Shown: positions 14,085 through 28,467, counted from the first letter of the stretch. The stretch: DNA of 64,000 nt from Vanessa cardui (GCF_905220365.1 NC_061147.1:4650001-4714000); one strand, 5' to 3'. Notes: a model not told the origin generated them from the letters alone. Numbers and translations: made by a program.

Positions 14085-15157
14085 CCAGTACAATGTCACT
14101 ACCCCGCAGTCACGCATAATGCCTCCCTCCAACGACTTAATATCGCAAAAGATGCCTAATACAGAATTAATAAATTATAGCAAAATCTGGGAACTAAACA
14201 ATAACGTTTTTGATAAATTAAAATAAGCACGAAGTCGCGGGAAATAGTAGTGAATAAATGTAAACTCAACGTTGAACGTGAAATATTTCGTTTGTGTTCC
14301 CATCAACGCACTTAAGCAAATTATATTGAACCGTACATCTCAATTAGGTACATAAACTAATGTGTAAAAATAAAGGACTTTTTTAATGACCTATTTTTAT
14401 TATATTTTTAGCTACTTTTGGGATTTTAAAAGAGAATGAATTGTGTTCTACCATGTCGTTTAAATTACATATAGATTTAATTAAGTCAAACATTATTCAG
14501 CAGTTAAAAAGTAAAAGAAAAACCGTTACTTATTCATATTGTTATATGAGCGAATATAAATAAATAAAAGATAAATAACAATGAATAAAAAAAAAACAAT
14601 TTTTCTTTTGTTTATTTGTTTAGATACATCGAGTTTATATTAATATGAAATTACTATTGACGGAATAAGATGCATACGTTCATTACACAACGTATAAGGT
14701 CGTAAGACTAAGAAAATCAAATCGAAACGATTGAAATTCTCCTCACCCTGAACGTTGCACGTGCGCAGGCTTCACTCCACAAATAGTAAGCTGGCCATAC
14801 TTGTTTGTTTATTACGATTCCGTGTAACGGAACTGCTAATTGCTTTTCGAGCTAATTCTAACTTCGTTTTGGATGGTTGATGCTGGACGTTAACGATGGA
14901 CTAAAGATTTATGTTTTGTAAAGATTTTTGAGATCAAACTCAGCTCAAAAATATAACAATGTCACGAAGATTTGTAACTTACTTCAAGTACAAGTAGCAT
15001 CTATAAGATCACAAATCAAGTATTTCTAGTGTCTTTTGTATCCTTTTCGATCACTTTCCTTATACGTACGTGTGTTAAAAGGTTAAAATCGCATGATGGT
15101 AAGTTATAGCACATCATAGATGACACCGTGAAAAATTGTAACCATTACTAATATATT
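14085..15157. other. Noncoding DNA, nothing recognised
   Basis: Short ORFs only. No shared repeats recognised. Confidence 0.5.
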
Positions 15158-15290
15158 ACGTGCCTGTAGTTACACTGGCTCACTCAGACGTTAAGCGGAA
15201 ACTTGGCGATAGAATACATAATGGGTGGCTGGACACAGACGGGCTTGCACAAAGTCCTACCACGAGATGAAATTTGTAGTCACAAAAGAG
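15158..15290 (-). mobile_element. Family-B fragment
   Basis: Recognisable parts are CCTGTAGTTACACTGGCTCA, GGGTGGCTGGACACAGACGG and GCTTGCACAAAGTCCTACCA. Confidence 0.6.
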
Positions 15291-15918
15291 CCAGTAAAGA
15301 GTCTTAGTGTGACAAGGTTTCAAACCTTTATTTGTTCTGTTAAAAGTTACCCCACTGTTCCAGTAAACAACGTGTATCGCCTTTCATTTTCAGGTATTCG
15401 ATAGTTCGGGCTGATTTCAAAATACATCACGGTTATAACATTGAATGCAAGTTCTTAACTGAACACAATACAGTTAGGTCTTGTCGAGCTTACATTGAAA
15501 TCGTGGCTTTCAATTAGGCAGCAAATCAGCTATGCATAATGACATAATTTCGCCTTAAGGCTTCAGCGCGGGAATTGTTATCATAAGTTAATGGGTTTGT
15601 AAGTCCGAAATGGGTCAAGACGAGAAAGAGTTTAGGCGCAGGATCAATGCATAGAAGTCATTATATATTTTTAAAATAAATGGAAATATAAAAGACACAA
15701 ATTGAAGGTCAAATTGATGTGATGATGATGTCTCGTCAGTATCCAAAATGTGAGTACGGTATTACGTCGTAACAATCTAAACTTTGGTTAGTGACTTTGT
15801 CAAGTCCATCTGAGTAGACGCTACCCACTCATATCTACTATACATCATTCTACCGTCAAGAAGCAATATTATAATAAAAACAAAATACAAAAATAGTATT
15901 GTTTTATTGAATGTTCAT

Positions 15919-16212
15919 GAGCTGAAATGGCCCAGCGGTTAGAACGCGTGCATATTAACCGATGATTGCGAGTTCAAACCCAGGCAAGCACACTATATAT
16001 ATGTGCTTAATTTGTTTTTACAATTTATCTCGTGCTCGTCGGTGAAGGAAAACATCGTGAGGAAACCTGAATGTGTCTTATTTCATCGAAATTCTGCCAC
16101 ATGTGCATTCCATCAACCCGCCTTGGAACATCGTGGTGGAATATGTTTCAAACCCTCTCCTTAATGGAAGAGGAGTTCTTATCCTAGCAGTGGGAAATTT
16201 ACAGGCTGTTAG
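15919..16212 (+). mobile_element. tRNA-derived SINE (family A), full length, older
   Basis: A box TGGCCCAGCGG, B box AGTTCAAACCC, and the 3' end GTGGGAAATTTACAGGCTGT. It is more diverged than the intronic fimbrin copies. Confidence 0.83.
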
Positions 16213-16947
16213 TTTACTTATTTATTGTTGTTATGGATGGTAAATGAGCCATTGTAACTTCAAACATAATGGATATCTCAATTCCAAATTTCGTGGCACA
16301 TTGGTTATGTAAGAAATGTATATAATCAGTGGTGACACCGTAAGATGACGCACTTGTAAGTCTGCCTACCTATGTATAATGTATCTAAATCAAACAAACA
16401 AAAACATTTATCTCATATAAAAGAGACATTATACGCTCACGCACAAATAACATCAATCTATTATGATGTTAAAGATATGTCTCTTAAGATATGTTTCATA
16501 AAACGACATTAAAATAATACACGGCTGTTTTTATTCGTCTTCTAATCATATATGTCTCAAAAGTGCCACTTTCATCTGGCCACACGTACATAATTTATTA
16601 ATAAGGCTCGCGTGTCTTGAACACATTAATTAAATTATGAACATAGCTATTGTCATTCGTTAAAATTAATATTCATTCAATATTGGACCTTATTTGTATG
16701 ACTCTTAAGGCGAATGTAGGTTGTTTAATAGCATTTTACAAATGAAAACGAAAAGAAAACAACTCGTAAGATGTCAAAACTAAATAAAGATATAATTGTA
16801 ATATAATTTGTTGGAACAGTTTTAATTGTATAATTATTATGAAAAAAGTGAAAATATTGACTGCATTTGTAGCTATGTTAATTGCAGATATAGACAATTA
16901 ATTTAGACAAGGTTTTATATTCAAACCAAATTACTTATCCTAATTAT

Positions 16948-17060
16948 TTGGCTATAGGACTTTGTGCAAGTTTCGGTACGTACCATCCACCAAACATGTG
17001 CCATAGCTAAGCAATACTTATTGTTATTATATTCCCGTTAGCAGAATGAGTGAGTTAGTA
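16948..17060 (+). mobile_element. Family-B relic, strongly diverged
   Basis: GGACTTTGTGCAAGT, then a degraded CGTACCATCCACCA and GAATGAGTGAGTTAG follow the family-B order. Confidence 0.45.
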
Positions 17061-17591
17061 TTAAAAAGGCACAAGATATCATCATATGGTACATCTTTTA
17101 AATAGTTTATATTTTCATAATAACATGTGTTGCCATTAGGATTCCGAAGAGGCTTGTAAGAGCCACATAGTCTAGATATTCTACTACAATTTTATAAAAT
17201 TATTGTACTAATAATATTCTTTTAAAAGATTGACAGCGAACCATATACTGTAATTATATTGGCATATCATAATCTTCTTTTGTAGACTGACAACATGACA
17301 TTTGTTGGTCTGGTCTGGTCACGTTTGCCTATATGAAACATATTTAACTATCAATGCGTAAAAGGTATGTCCTCTGAGTTTAAAATTCAATAACTCACTT
17401 TATAATCAATAGAACTCTATATGAAGGTTTTATTGCGTTAAACACAAGTTTAGTTAACTTTCAGGGTATCAGATGTTAGGAAGCTGCCCTATTGTTTTTA
17501 ATGTACCCCAGTGTGTATACAAAATTTAACGATGGCAGCTTGAGTCACCACGTAACAAATAAAAAAACTTACTTTCCCTTCTATCATATTA

Positions 17592-17758
17592 TATACTAGT
17601 TGTCCCACTCGCGTTTTAACGGTTGGTCATTAGGGGTTAGGAACAAATAGCCAAACATAGCCTATATCATTCCAAATTTCACCAAATTCGATTTAGTATA
17701 TTAGAAGGATCAACAGACAGGCAGAGTTACTTTCGAATTTGCAATATCAGTATATATT
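17592..17758 (+). repeat. Interspersed repeat family D
   Basis: ATACTAGTTGTCCCACTCGC, GCGTTTTAACGGTTGG, ATTTCACCAAATTCG and GACAGGCAGAGTTACTTTC match the family. Confidence 0.65.
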
Positions 17759-17759
17759 A

Positions 17760-19309
17760 AGGTACCTTTCCCATACTGACTATGAACATCATAATTGTAT
17801 TTAAGCAGATACATATAGTAATACAATAGTGCAGAAATGTGTCACGTATAGTTCTTTTAACGGATACTGATAACAATACCGAGAGTAAACGACGATGACT
17901 GGACCTCTGTTGTATTTGTTCTGTTCTAAATATAGTTTTATCGGGGGACAAACTGTGCAAACACGTATATGTTCAATTAAATACCCAATAGATGAGTAAT
18001 CATAAATTGGACATTTTTTCATATATCTATTTAAACACAGTCTTTAAATGTCTCTTGATGAGATTTGTAGCTGATTCTAACATGCTGAATGGTGCTTTGA
18101 ATGAGAATATACGTGTCACAAAAGTTCATTCGACATATGAAAATTTCATCAAGATAATCGCCTAGAACGAGATCAATGATAAATAGATAGTAGGCACATG
18201 AAAGTTCAATGGTTTATCAGTCGTGATTCAATTCGCCAACTTTGGTTTAGATACAATTAATTAAACTAATAGTTAAGTAAAAAAAAAACCTTTTTTTAAT
18301 TTATGTCTCCCTAGTCTTCTTATCTTTGATTTGTATTTCTTTACTAACCAGTATCCAAACCGTACTTAAATATCATTAATTTAAATTTCAATGAAGTTCT
18401 GATGGTCCTATTTTCTCATAGAACAAAGCGTTCATTCACAATATGAAAATATCAAGTGGCACTAATTACCATGCTCATTCATTACAAGGGGTCGTTCAGG
18501 TCATTAGAGGCATGGTTTGACTTTAATTGCACTCTGATTCTCGTGCTTACAGTCGAATCTTCGAATAAATAGAAATGATAATATTGCTATTTAATTGCTT
18601 AATTTAAGGAGGTTAAATGTAAAGAGGTTTTATGTAATATCTGTTTTTAGGCGTTAGTTAAATCTTACTACCATTTTATCCAATTGATTCGTATACAATT
18701 TTACATATATTTTTGGTAATGTTTACTATGTAGTAGATTTTTTTTTATTATATGTAATGTATCGTTTATTGGTTCCATTCCCTTATATTTATATATTCAA
18801 ACGCCACAGCAATACTCAGTGTTGATGAGATTTGGTTTGAAGTTTGAATGAACCAGTGTGACGCTTTGATGACACGAGGTATAAAAAAATATTTCTTACA
18901 GTACCAACAATATCTATGCATAATCCATAGATATTGTACTACGTACTTGCGGTAATTATTTTTAAATTGAAATTTATAGTCAGCTAGATGTTGTAATTGT
19001 CCGCTATTCATTCGATGTGATTATTTTGTTTTTTACTACTACACGATATATTCGAGTTATGCAAAAAATTCGCAGCGCAATCACTCGATCGTAATTCGAT
19101 TCCATGCATACTTTCTGAATACTGCATTCGTGATTATTTCTAAAAGTGTGTACATTTTTTACACAACCATTTGTTCGGGTAATTTTAATATTTCCTGTTA
19201 CGGAACAATTTATTTATAAAACGACTTGTTACGAAATATCCTACCGTATGAATTCTTAACAGACAATAATATAAAAAAAAATGGTCTTCTATTTCAAATT
19301 ATGGCTTTT
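17760..19309. other. Noncoding DNA, nothing recognised
   Basis: AT-rich, with short overlapping minus-strand ORFs lacking coding character. Confidence 0.5.
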
Positions 19310-19500
19310 CCGTTTTCAGTTGAAACACTCGACTCGTTTAGTGACAAATACCTTTATTAACAATATATCACCCAGTCTTATTGCCTCTACTGGTAACAGG
19401 AGGGCTGCTACATACTTTACCGAGAGGATCGGAATTGCAATTCAACGCAGAAATGTCGCTAGCATCCTTTCCGTTATTTCAGAACGGAATGATTTGTACA
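19310..19500 (+). mobile_element. Probable LINE relic (IAIQRRNVASIL motif)
   Basis: An ORF stretch reads STGNRRAATYFTERIGIAIQ followed by RRNVASIL, recalling a C-terminal motif of Lepidoptera reverse-transcriptase genes. The same motif recurs at 33655-33725 and at 48700-48790 (minus strand). Family assignment is from memory. Confidence 0.5.
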
Positions 19501-20132
19501 GAAGCATTTTTTTCTTATTTTATGTCCATAAAATAAGGTTAAGGTTTTAATGTAAACATTTTGAATTTAAACGTAAAAATTTTAGCATATTTAATAATAT
19601 TTGAAAGAACAGTAATAGGCTTCGTCAATTACTTTAGCAGTCATTTTCAAATATAATCAGTACAAATAGATGATTTAAACAGGTAAAACTCTCAAAGCGT
19701 CCAGTGATTTACATTGAAATGCAAATAGTATATTTAGTTCGAGAACATTCTCAAAACAAATCCGTGGCAACCGTCAGATTCCACATTAATTTAAATACCG
19801 TGCGAACCTTCCGTGCGCCGGCGCACTGCGCTCATACACCATACATAGGTTTACCGCTCGCTTCCCATGCTCTGTTTCTCAGCACATATTATTGAACGTT
19901 AATCATCGTGACCTGACCTTTGATGGATGTGCGCAGGCAACGTATTAAACGGAAAGAACAAAAATTAACGCAATCATTCGAATCCTGTCCTCCTAACAGA
20001 TGTTTTGATCCATCACATATATGTATGCAGTGTTGGGCATTAATCAATAAATGGTCAATTATCTTATTAATTGACTAAAAAGTAATTGCAATTAAATTTT
20101 TTAGTTCTTGCAATTAAAATTAGCCCAACAAT

Positions 20133-20161
20133 GTATGTATGTATGTATGTATGTATGTATC
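20133..20161 (+). repeat. (GTAT)n microsatellite
   Basis: About seven perfect tetranucleotide repeats. Confidence 0.9.
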
Positions 20162-20189
20162 TATTAATATTTTTTGTAATCCCAATATT

Positions 20190-20362
20190 ATATACTAGTT
20201 GTTAGAGGTTGTCTTATGTCATGTGTTAGAAAAGTGTAGTCTATATCCCTCCTTGGAGTTCAAGTTTGCTTCATAGCATATTTTATCAGATTCGGTCCTT
20301 TGGTTTTACAATTAAAGAGCGACAGACAGAGTTACCTTCACATCTATAATATTAGTATAAAT
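20190..20362 (+). repeat. Interspersed repeat family D
   Basis: ATACTAGTTGTTAGAGGTTG, TTGGAGTTCAAGTTTGCTTC and GAGCGACAGACAGAGTTACC match the family. Confidence 0.65.
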
Positions 20363-20892
20363 GTATTGATAATCAATGAATCGTTTACAAACAGCTTAAA
20401 ATAGTTTGAGTTCAAAGTTTAGGCAAACTTAAAAAACGACGTCCAGTAACTATTAACCTACGTTATTCTGTGGTCGTTTATTTAAAAATAAGTAAGGAGA
20501 ATAATATTAAGTAGTAGAGAACATGCAACAGCTCTTTTGTCATATCAGTTTTAAGGATCAGAGCCGCTTTGTGTCACCTCGAGAGCACTTAAAGATAATT
20601 ATCACCAACCTTCAGTCTCAGCCAGGCGACAATGGAGCGCGTCGTATAAATATTACTTTTGTTAATAAAACTTTTGCCGAGACTTCGCAATATATCAGAT
20701 TAATATCTTGTGTTGAACATCGAATTGCTGTAAATCAATTCACGAAGAAGACTTATAAATACATTTATTTTTATTCAACTGTGGTTGTTGATTGATAAAC
20801 GACGTAATCACTTCAAACGGTAGGTTTAATGTACATGGAAAAGTATTTCAAAGACTTCTTATTAAGTAAATGATCAACATTACAACATTAAT

Positions 20893-21165
20893 CCTTCCCC
20901 TTTAAGGAGATGGTTACGAGCATATTCCACCACGCTGCTGTGGGCTTCTGGATACACATGAGGTTGAATTTCCTTGAAATTAGTCACATGCAGGTTTCCT
21001 CACGATGTTTTCCTTCGCTGCCGAGCACGTGATGAACTATAATATATGATAACTTAAACACAAACTAACCACATGAAATATCAGTGGTGCTTGCCTAGGT
21101 TTTAACGTGTAACTATCGTTTAAGATGCACGCGTTCTAACCACTGGGCCATCATGACTGTAAAAT
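20893..21165 (-). mobile_element. tRNA-derived SINE (family A), diverged
   Basis: It contains CACATGCAGGTTTCCTCACG, GTGGTGCTTGCCTAGGTTTT and CGCGTTCTAACCACTGGGCC. Confidence 0.78.
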
Positions 21166-21934
21166 AGTAAATGATCTCTAATGACTAATACACAATATTT
21201 CAACAAATGCTATTAAGTACCTTCGGGAATATCCCTTTTTTATATTTGTAACAATGTTATCACTTTACTTCTTATAAATATGACTGAATACAATTTACAC
21301 GAAACAAAACATTCCAATAACCGTTATAAAAATAGTTTTCTAAATACGAAAATATTTATGACGTCATTACTAAAAATGTCAATTGTTGTTATTTAGAGAT
21401 AATTATGGGCTCATTCAGTCCCTGCGGGGCCAAGGTTCTAATGACTTTACTTATCACAAGATAACTTAAGATTCTGATGTTTAACTTCTCAGAACTCTTT
21501 AGACATACAGGCGACGAAACAGTTTCATGAATCATTTGCGATTGTACCGCGCATTTAAATGACTTAGATATTTTTTGCAATGAAACCTTTGTTCGTTTTT
21601 TTTTTTTGCTATTACGAATTGGGTGGATGGATCCGAATGAGTTTCAAATCCGATACCGTTAAATTTATCCGTCCGTACTCGCAACGGTTCGCGTTTATTG
21701 TTTTTGTAAATAACATTTTTCTGCTACGGCAATTAAGTTATACGTAAAAGCAAAAGGTGTTATTATGTACATCCAAAGTTATATAATTAAAACGTTCTGC
21801 GTTTTTTTAGTTTTATGACGACTTTATTATGCTAATAATAGATGCAAACAATGATCGAAAAGAATTAAGTTTTTCACACAACCACTCTGTGGAATCAGCC
21901 AGTGGAACCGTCAAGAAAAGAGCCTACTCATTGC

Positions 21935-22025
21935 TTAAAAGCCAGCAACGCACCAACAATTCCCCGGTGTTGTATTTTCCGTGGGCTTTGGTAGTCACTT
22001 TCCATCAGCCTCTTCGTTTATCATC
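21935..22025 (+). mobile_element. Diverged fragment of the same retroelement 3' end
   Basis: TTAAAAGCCAGCAACGCACC and CATCAGCCTCTTCGTTTA match the usual GGCCAGCAACGCAC...CATCAGGTGAGCCTC...CGTTT order. Confidence 0.45.
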
Positions 22026-22029
22026 TATA

Positions 22030-23390
22030 ATAAATTGTTTATCAAAACAAACAATTAAATATAACTTCTCTGTATGCAGTAAAGACTCCGAAACGCGCTC
22101 AGTCTTCTGGTAAAGGTTTTTAAGTTTAACACTTTAATCACTCACTTAATGACGTATAACTCTTCGAATAAGTACTTAACTGTACTACCGCCTTACGATT
22201 CTTATAATTAAAGTTACCGTTAACCGATGACGTCATAATACATGTTAAAGGATGCTAATAATGGCCCTCGTGATCCACTTGCGAGCGTCCGGTAGCAGGT
22301 AACAAATGTCCGGCCATTTGTTCACCTATGACCTAATACCAGACATGATCTTTAAATTAGAAACTACATATATATTAATACTAGCTAGTACTCCCGGGTA
22401 GGAATTTAATACATATCTCTATCAGTTTAAACAAACCATAAAGAATTATACACGTCAATCAATCATGAATTGCTTTGCCGATTAGTGAAAACCGTACAAA
22501 AATCCGTTCCGGTTTCTGAAGTTATCGTACAGACAAAATTCAACCTCTGAAAGGTGTAGTTTCATTCAATCGATTGATAGGGAATAACTTTCTAAGATAT
22601 TTTAAAATTGATAAGCATTAACGGAAGAAAGATATAAAGTACTCTTTAAATACCCGCTATCATAATATTTTAGAATACCACGATATGAAACCACGTTGAA
22701 ACTATATAATACTATAACTATATATACGTAAGTAAATATAAATAACGGAGTCAATGCCGTTTTTAAAGTAAAGAAAAAAAATGGTTGACAAATCAATGAG
22801 GATCCAATCACCACAACTTCTTTAAAAATACTTTACTTAATAACATGGTCTGTATTTTTTTTAAAACAAGTCATTGACCTGTCTCTATTGGGACCATCGT
22901 ATCTTTTCAATTATTCTACTCAAGTTTGTGCTATTGTGCTCCAATTTGGAGGGTGAGTGCATCAGCGTAATTAAAGGCACAAGGGATACAACATTTTTTT
23001 CCGATGTTGGTCTAATGAGTGGTTGAGCGAATCCCCAACGTACCATCCGCTGCCAAAAAAAACCACAAAATCCAATAAGACCTTTAGAATTGTTATTATA
23101 CAGCATTTAATTAAATGTAATAGCTTTACACGAGGTATGATTTTAAAGATTCTGTCGAGAGTAAAATATATAAACACCAAACAATTCCGTAGAGAAACCT
23201 CCCTTTATAAAAATTAAATAATAGTCGTAAACGTGTTGTTATAGGTTTACTTTTTCTCGTGATCGTGCTATTGTCAAAAAGTATGTTATTGTAAATATAG
23301 ACTTCAAAAACATTCCTCACAAATTACATAGAGTTTTATTGTTACATACTTAACAAAACACATCATACTTATTTCTATGCACTGTGCAAA
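22030..23390. other. AT-rich noncoding DNA
   Basis: A faint family-B relic is seen at about 22925-23000 (TTTGGAGGGTGAGTGCATCA, AAAGGCACAAGGGATACAAC). Otherwise nothing. Confidence 0.45.
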
Positions 23391-23407
23391 TTTTTTTTTT
23401 TTTTTTT

Positions 23408-23697
23408 ACGGTATAGATTGGCGGACGAGCATATGGGCCACCTGATGGTAAGTGGTCTCCATCGCCCATAGACATTAACGCTGTAAGAATTATTAACTAT
23501 TCCTTACATCGTCAATGTGCCACCAACCTTGGGAACTAAGATGTTATGTCCCTTGTGCCTGTAGTTACACTGGCTCACTCACCCTTCAGACCGGAACACA
23601 ACAATACTGAGTACTGTTGTTTGGCGGTAGAATAACTGATGAGTGGGTGGTACCTACCCAGACGGGCTTGCACAAAGCCCTACCACCAAGTAAAGTA
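23408..23697 (-). mobile_element. Family-B short interspersed element, full length
   Basis: It runs from GGCGGACGAGCATATGGGCC to the terminus ...CCCTACCACCAAGTAA, with a T-run (23391-23407) that is the A-tail of the reverse strand. No Pol III promoter boxes are apparent; the A-tail shows retrotransposition. A decayed second copy lies at about 23772-23962. Confidence 0.8.
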
Positions 23698-24715
23698 ATA
23701 ACGCGTTTGTTTCCTATCACCTCACTTTTACCAAAAGGATTATTTTGTTATAATTTAAAATTAGCAGGCGTAGTGAGCCACTTGTTACGTGGTCACCAGC
23801 TATAATGATAAGCACTGTTCGAAATATTTACAACCCATTGCGTCTTCAATGTGCAATCAACTTTGACATTATGTCACTTTTACACGCAATTATCCTTTAA
23901 ACCGGAATATATCAGTAGGGACTACCATCAGATGAGTCATTTGACCGTCCACCTACCTATTTAAATTAAATAGATTTGGAACATTAACGTATTATTACTG
24001 TATTTCCCACTTTTTTTATTATTAATAAATAGTATCCATCAAAATCACATTACTGTAGAACGCCAATTATACAAATCGGTCGTAAGCGTAATATAAGTAT
24101 TAAAACTGTGTTTGTTAAACTTAATAAAGTTTTCTAAGCGTCACAATTCGTTTTTCTTTATTAACCAGTCTATGTCCGATTTTTCGATTATACCAATCGA
24201 CCCCGGGCCCAATTAATTCGTTGAACCTGCGTCGTACTAAATAATAATTATTATTATTGCGCTTCAGCGTGGAAATGCTGTTTCTTGCCACTATCCCTCA
24301 CAGACACGATTTGTAATTATTTTAAATTTTTATTTATGTATAACTAAGGCTTTATAAATAAATATTTTAATACTTATTTATATAGTAACGAAGTTGATGC
24401 ATAGCTTTTATTGTAAATAAACTGCAATGGTATTTCCATTAAAGCATAATATATTCAGTTTCTTGAATTAAGTATGTTCATTGCTGTACAATTTAATTGT
24501 ATTATGAATGTAATTCAATAGTTCATATTTCATAACTAGACGTGACTGCGAGCGCATTTCATTATAACTCGTTAACCGCAAATGTTATTAGCTCGCACCC
24601 TATTATAAGGTTTCATAGATCCTTAGTGTCCCTATGTCGTTACGACGTAACTCACGATGACGTCATCAATTAATATTATGGAATTCATTTGAATTAGAAT
24701 TTCATTTCATTACTT

Positions 24716-24895
24716 AGTATAGGGCGTTGTGCAAGTTCGTCTGAGTAGCTGCTCAGATATTCTACCGCCAAACATTAGATATCAGTATTGTTGTTCCGGT
24801 TTTAAGGGTGAGTGAGACAATGTTCCCAAGGTGGCTCATTGGTGATGTAATGAATGGTTAATATTTCTTACATTTGTTCGTCCGTCTATCTATAT
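24716..24895 (+). mobile_element. Family-B element, truncated
   Basis: Matches include GCGTTGTGCAAGTTCGTCTG, ATTCTACCGCCAAACA and GTTAATATTTCTTACA. The middle is deleted. Confidence 0.65.
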
Positions 24896-24899
24896 TATA

Positions 24900-27370
24900 T
24901 AAAAAATATAAATTAGTTTAATCTTACTACCACCAACCCCTATGCGAATAATATTTGAACGTAGTAACAAGCATTAGCACCGATACAATTACTTAACTAA
25001 TGCTTAATTAATTACTAATTATTCCTAGTGTTTGATCGAACAAAACTATACACGAGGCAGATGCTAGTTATTGCCATTTAGAAATATATCGAGTTTTTCT
25101 TTCAATAACGAGATGTCTTGAAAGCACATGAAAACTATGTGATCCTTGATTTATTTTTATACTAAAGGCTATATAGTTATGAGTATGACTGCCTCATTGG
25201 TATACGCTCGTGTTTGATATACGCCCACACATCTCAAGGTTCTCAGTTCAAATCCATTGCGATCTGGTAATTAAAAATGGCACATTAATACCAATTAAAT
25301 ACCTATAAGATACACCAAAGGCATCTCGTCTATTGAGATATAAATTCAAAAAATATAACACAAATTTCTTTAACAATACGTACCTAAAACTTTTGGTTTC
25401 ATACGACGATTTCGTTATTCTAGCCTTACAACAAAACATACTGTTTACTCAGCTGTTTGGCTATAACAAGCAAAAATGAATTTTAATTCATCAGATATAA
25501 AGTTTAAAATTAAATAACGACAAATGATATTGATTCTTAGCTAAGACATTTGAAATTTCAATAGCATTTATCGGCGACCCATATCAACTATATGTAGTAG
25601 ATAATTATTATTATATGATTTGGTTGCAATATTTAGTTTGAAAAGGTTATATGTACGCACTGATCAACATTCGCTGTGATAGTCGCTTATGAAAAGATTG
25701 CAATATGTAAAAAGGTTTTAATTACTTAATTCATACTGGTTATTCTTGTTTCTTTTTTTAAATTGATTAATTAATATTGATGATCACCACTATTATGTAT
25801 TGTACCATGATATTAATTGAATGTAATATTTATATATAATATACATTTTATCATTTTATATAGTTCTTGAGGGTGAGGGACAGGTGTTAATTGAGTACAT
25901 TTCTGTATAACTGACAATCGGAATGCAAAATTACATAATCATCGGTAAAGAATAACAAACAGACACACTTTCGCATATATAAAGATTCGAGAGAGAATGA
26001 GGTTTGGTTGGTCAAAAATAACCTTAATTCTTTTTAAATTATACTGCTAAGCTATTTTTCGATTAATATTATTTATAAACGAGCTTTAAAAAAAGTTATT
26101 CGTAATGTTGTTTTGAATTATCTTTTAGGACTTCTTGAGAATTTGAATTTGCTAAATCGCATTTTTTTTTTATTAAAGTTCGTAATGTTACTCTGTTCAA
26201 GCATTCTTATGGTCCTCATTAAATAAATATTAAAATGTATATATATAAATACTCTTTCGTTGTACAACACACACATATACGCAAAAGAAATACAAAAGTA
26301 CTTATCATAATATAAACGCGTCTGTAAAAACGTGGCATTATCGTTTGATAGCGAATTCTTTATAATCGCGATTGGTACGGAGATAGCTTTATACTTTTTC
26401 ATTATACCTATTTCTATTTATATATTTACTTCTCCTTAATTAATGTCATCAACTAGATACCTATTTCTCACACAGCGCGCTCTTTGGAGCAGAACGGATA
26501 TTATGATCTCTGAAGCTTTCCGATTAAGGAGCATAGGTAATGGATGTTCGATCTATATGTGTTTCTACATATGAGTAAAGTTGATGATGACAATGTGCAT
26601 TATGAACAAACAAAATTAAAAAAAAAACCTATTTGCCTAGATTATATAAACATTACAATGTTATTCGTTTGTTTATCGATAAAAACTTCAAAAAAATATA
26701 CATAAAATCCAACACTTTATTGAGCTATAAATCTTGATATTTGTTACTGTTGAAATATTTTAAGTATCTAAACAATGGTTTCAACAAATCATTTCTGGTA
26801 TTGGATAAGCATAAGTCAAAGCCATTGACGTAGTGGGTCAATGGTCTCTAATCGAATTAGCATCGGCTGGGGTCCTTGACCTGAAGCGCGATGCGACAGA
26901 CAGTTAAAGGATACAAAAAAAGAATCTCGTGTATAATCTGTATTAAAATGCAATTTTCTTCTATAACAGCTTTTGGACTCCAATCTCATAAAATTGGGAC
27001 CATCTCGCCTTTTAAAAGCTACAAAAATACCACAGAGATTGTCTATGGTACCTTTGTCCACTACGATTGATATACTTTTATCTGGAACGAACAAATCAAC
27101 TTATTATTCTTAATAGGTCAATTTATACAAGTGACTCTAGTAATATGTGCGTCGTAATTTAAATCTTGACCCTTTGAGCTATTTATTGTCTTACCAGCTA
27201 CTAGATAAATCATAAACATAGATTATACATATACTTACACGTATAATCTTTTCTGTTATATTAATAATTAATTGCTTTATGTTCGTATATGTACAATTGT
27301 ACGTGTAAATATTATTCTTTTTTTAAATTTAATGAGTACAAAGTGTAATTTAAAGTAAATATATAAGTAA
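24900..27370. other. AT-rich noncoding DNA
   Basis: A minus-strand frame of 92 codons (26816-27094) is GC-richer than its surroundings but has no support as a gene. Nothing else. Confidence 0.45.
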
Positions 27371-27374
27371 GTAA

Positions 27375-27735
27375 TTAGCGCACCAGATAGTAAGATCAAC
27401 CACTCATAGACATTAGCAACGCTTAAAGTTTAATCTCTCTCTAAATCTACAATGTGCAGCCAACCTAACAATATGTTATCTAATAATATGCCCCATGTTC
27501 ATATGACTTATTCGTCCTTGAAAAATAAAATATGCCCTTAAAGTGTCAAACTAGTCTTGAAAAGAATACGTTTAGCTTATTTAGGATTGGCGGTAACTAG
27601 CAATAATAATTTTTATATTTATAGTAATAGGGTTGAAAATTATATAAACAATGACGAATAATATTGGTATTTCTGGTAGAGTATTTGATTAGTGGGTGGT
27701 GGTACCTACATAATCTGGCCTATATAGAAATCCTT
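27375..27735 (-). mobile_element. Decayed family-B fragments
   Basis: GCACCAGATAGTAAGATCAACCACTCATAG-type sequence near 27380 and GTGGGTGGTGGTACCTACAT near 27690 recall the two ends of family B, about 200 bp apart. Confidence 0.35.
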
Positions 27736-28059
27736 AACAACTTTACATTGATATTAAATAATTATTAACTGTACAAAGGAGTTTGCAACACAACCTACCT
27801 TTTCGGTTTATTTAATAAAAACAATATATTTTTTTAAATAAACAGAAAAGTTCCAAATTCAAAGACGGACATAGATTATAAAGGCTCAAAATTGAATTTT
27901 TCGTTATCAAACGACAAACAAATTAATTAATGCTATTTCCATGTCGAGATTAGAAGTTCTCTTGTATTATAATAATCTCAGTGATAATATATTGTTTGTT
28001 ATATCATAATCGTTATTATGCTCGTGACATTATCTACACATACATATATAACTTATCTA

Positions 28060-28310
28060 CACACAAATAAGTATAAAATTTGAGTGTCTGTTTGCAACCT
28101 TCACTAACCGCGTTTTACTAAACGCATATGTATATACACTGTGCACATTTTTGTCTGTCTCTTTGTTCCGGCTAATCTCTAGAGCTGGACCGATTTTAAC
28201 GGGACATTCACTGGCAGATAGCTGTGATGTAATTAGGAGTAACTTAGGCTACAAGAATAACTTTTTGTTAAATTCAAACGTACACAAACTCGCAGGCACA
28301 AATGGTATTT
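28060..28310 (+). repeat. Interspersed repeat family E
   Basis: It shares AAATAAGTATAA...GTGTCTGTTTG, TTGTTCCGGCTAATCTC and GGCAGATAGCTG.GATGTAAT, then GGAGTAACTTAGGCTACA, with 31340-31640. It is AT-flanked and noncoding. It may be a Helitron or LINE 3' relic; I cannot decide. Confidence 0.6.
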
Positions 28311-28467
28311 TTTATAAATATTAAATCACATCGATTTCTTAAGATGAACTATAGAAGAGATTTTTCTAGAAGGAATATTAGCTAGCAAGGGATCTTCATT
28401 CATCTTGAGGAGAATACTTGCACATAACACGCGGCTGCAATTATAGACACACTTATGGTCTCTCCCT

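Noticed and set aside
20523..20795. 90-codon ORF
   Set aside because: No recognised motif, no splice context and AT-rich codon use like random DNA.
26816..27094. Minus-strand 92-codon ORF with VVDKGTIDNL, reminiscent of methyltransferase DKGTLDAL motifs
   Set aside because: Only a short motif matches. The rest does not fit the family, and there are no splice sites or neighbouring exons.
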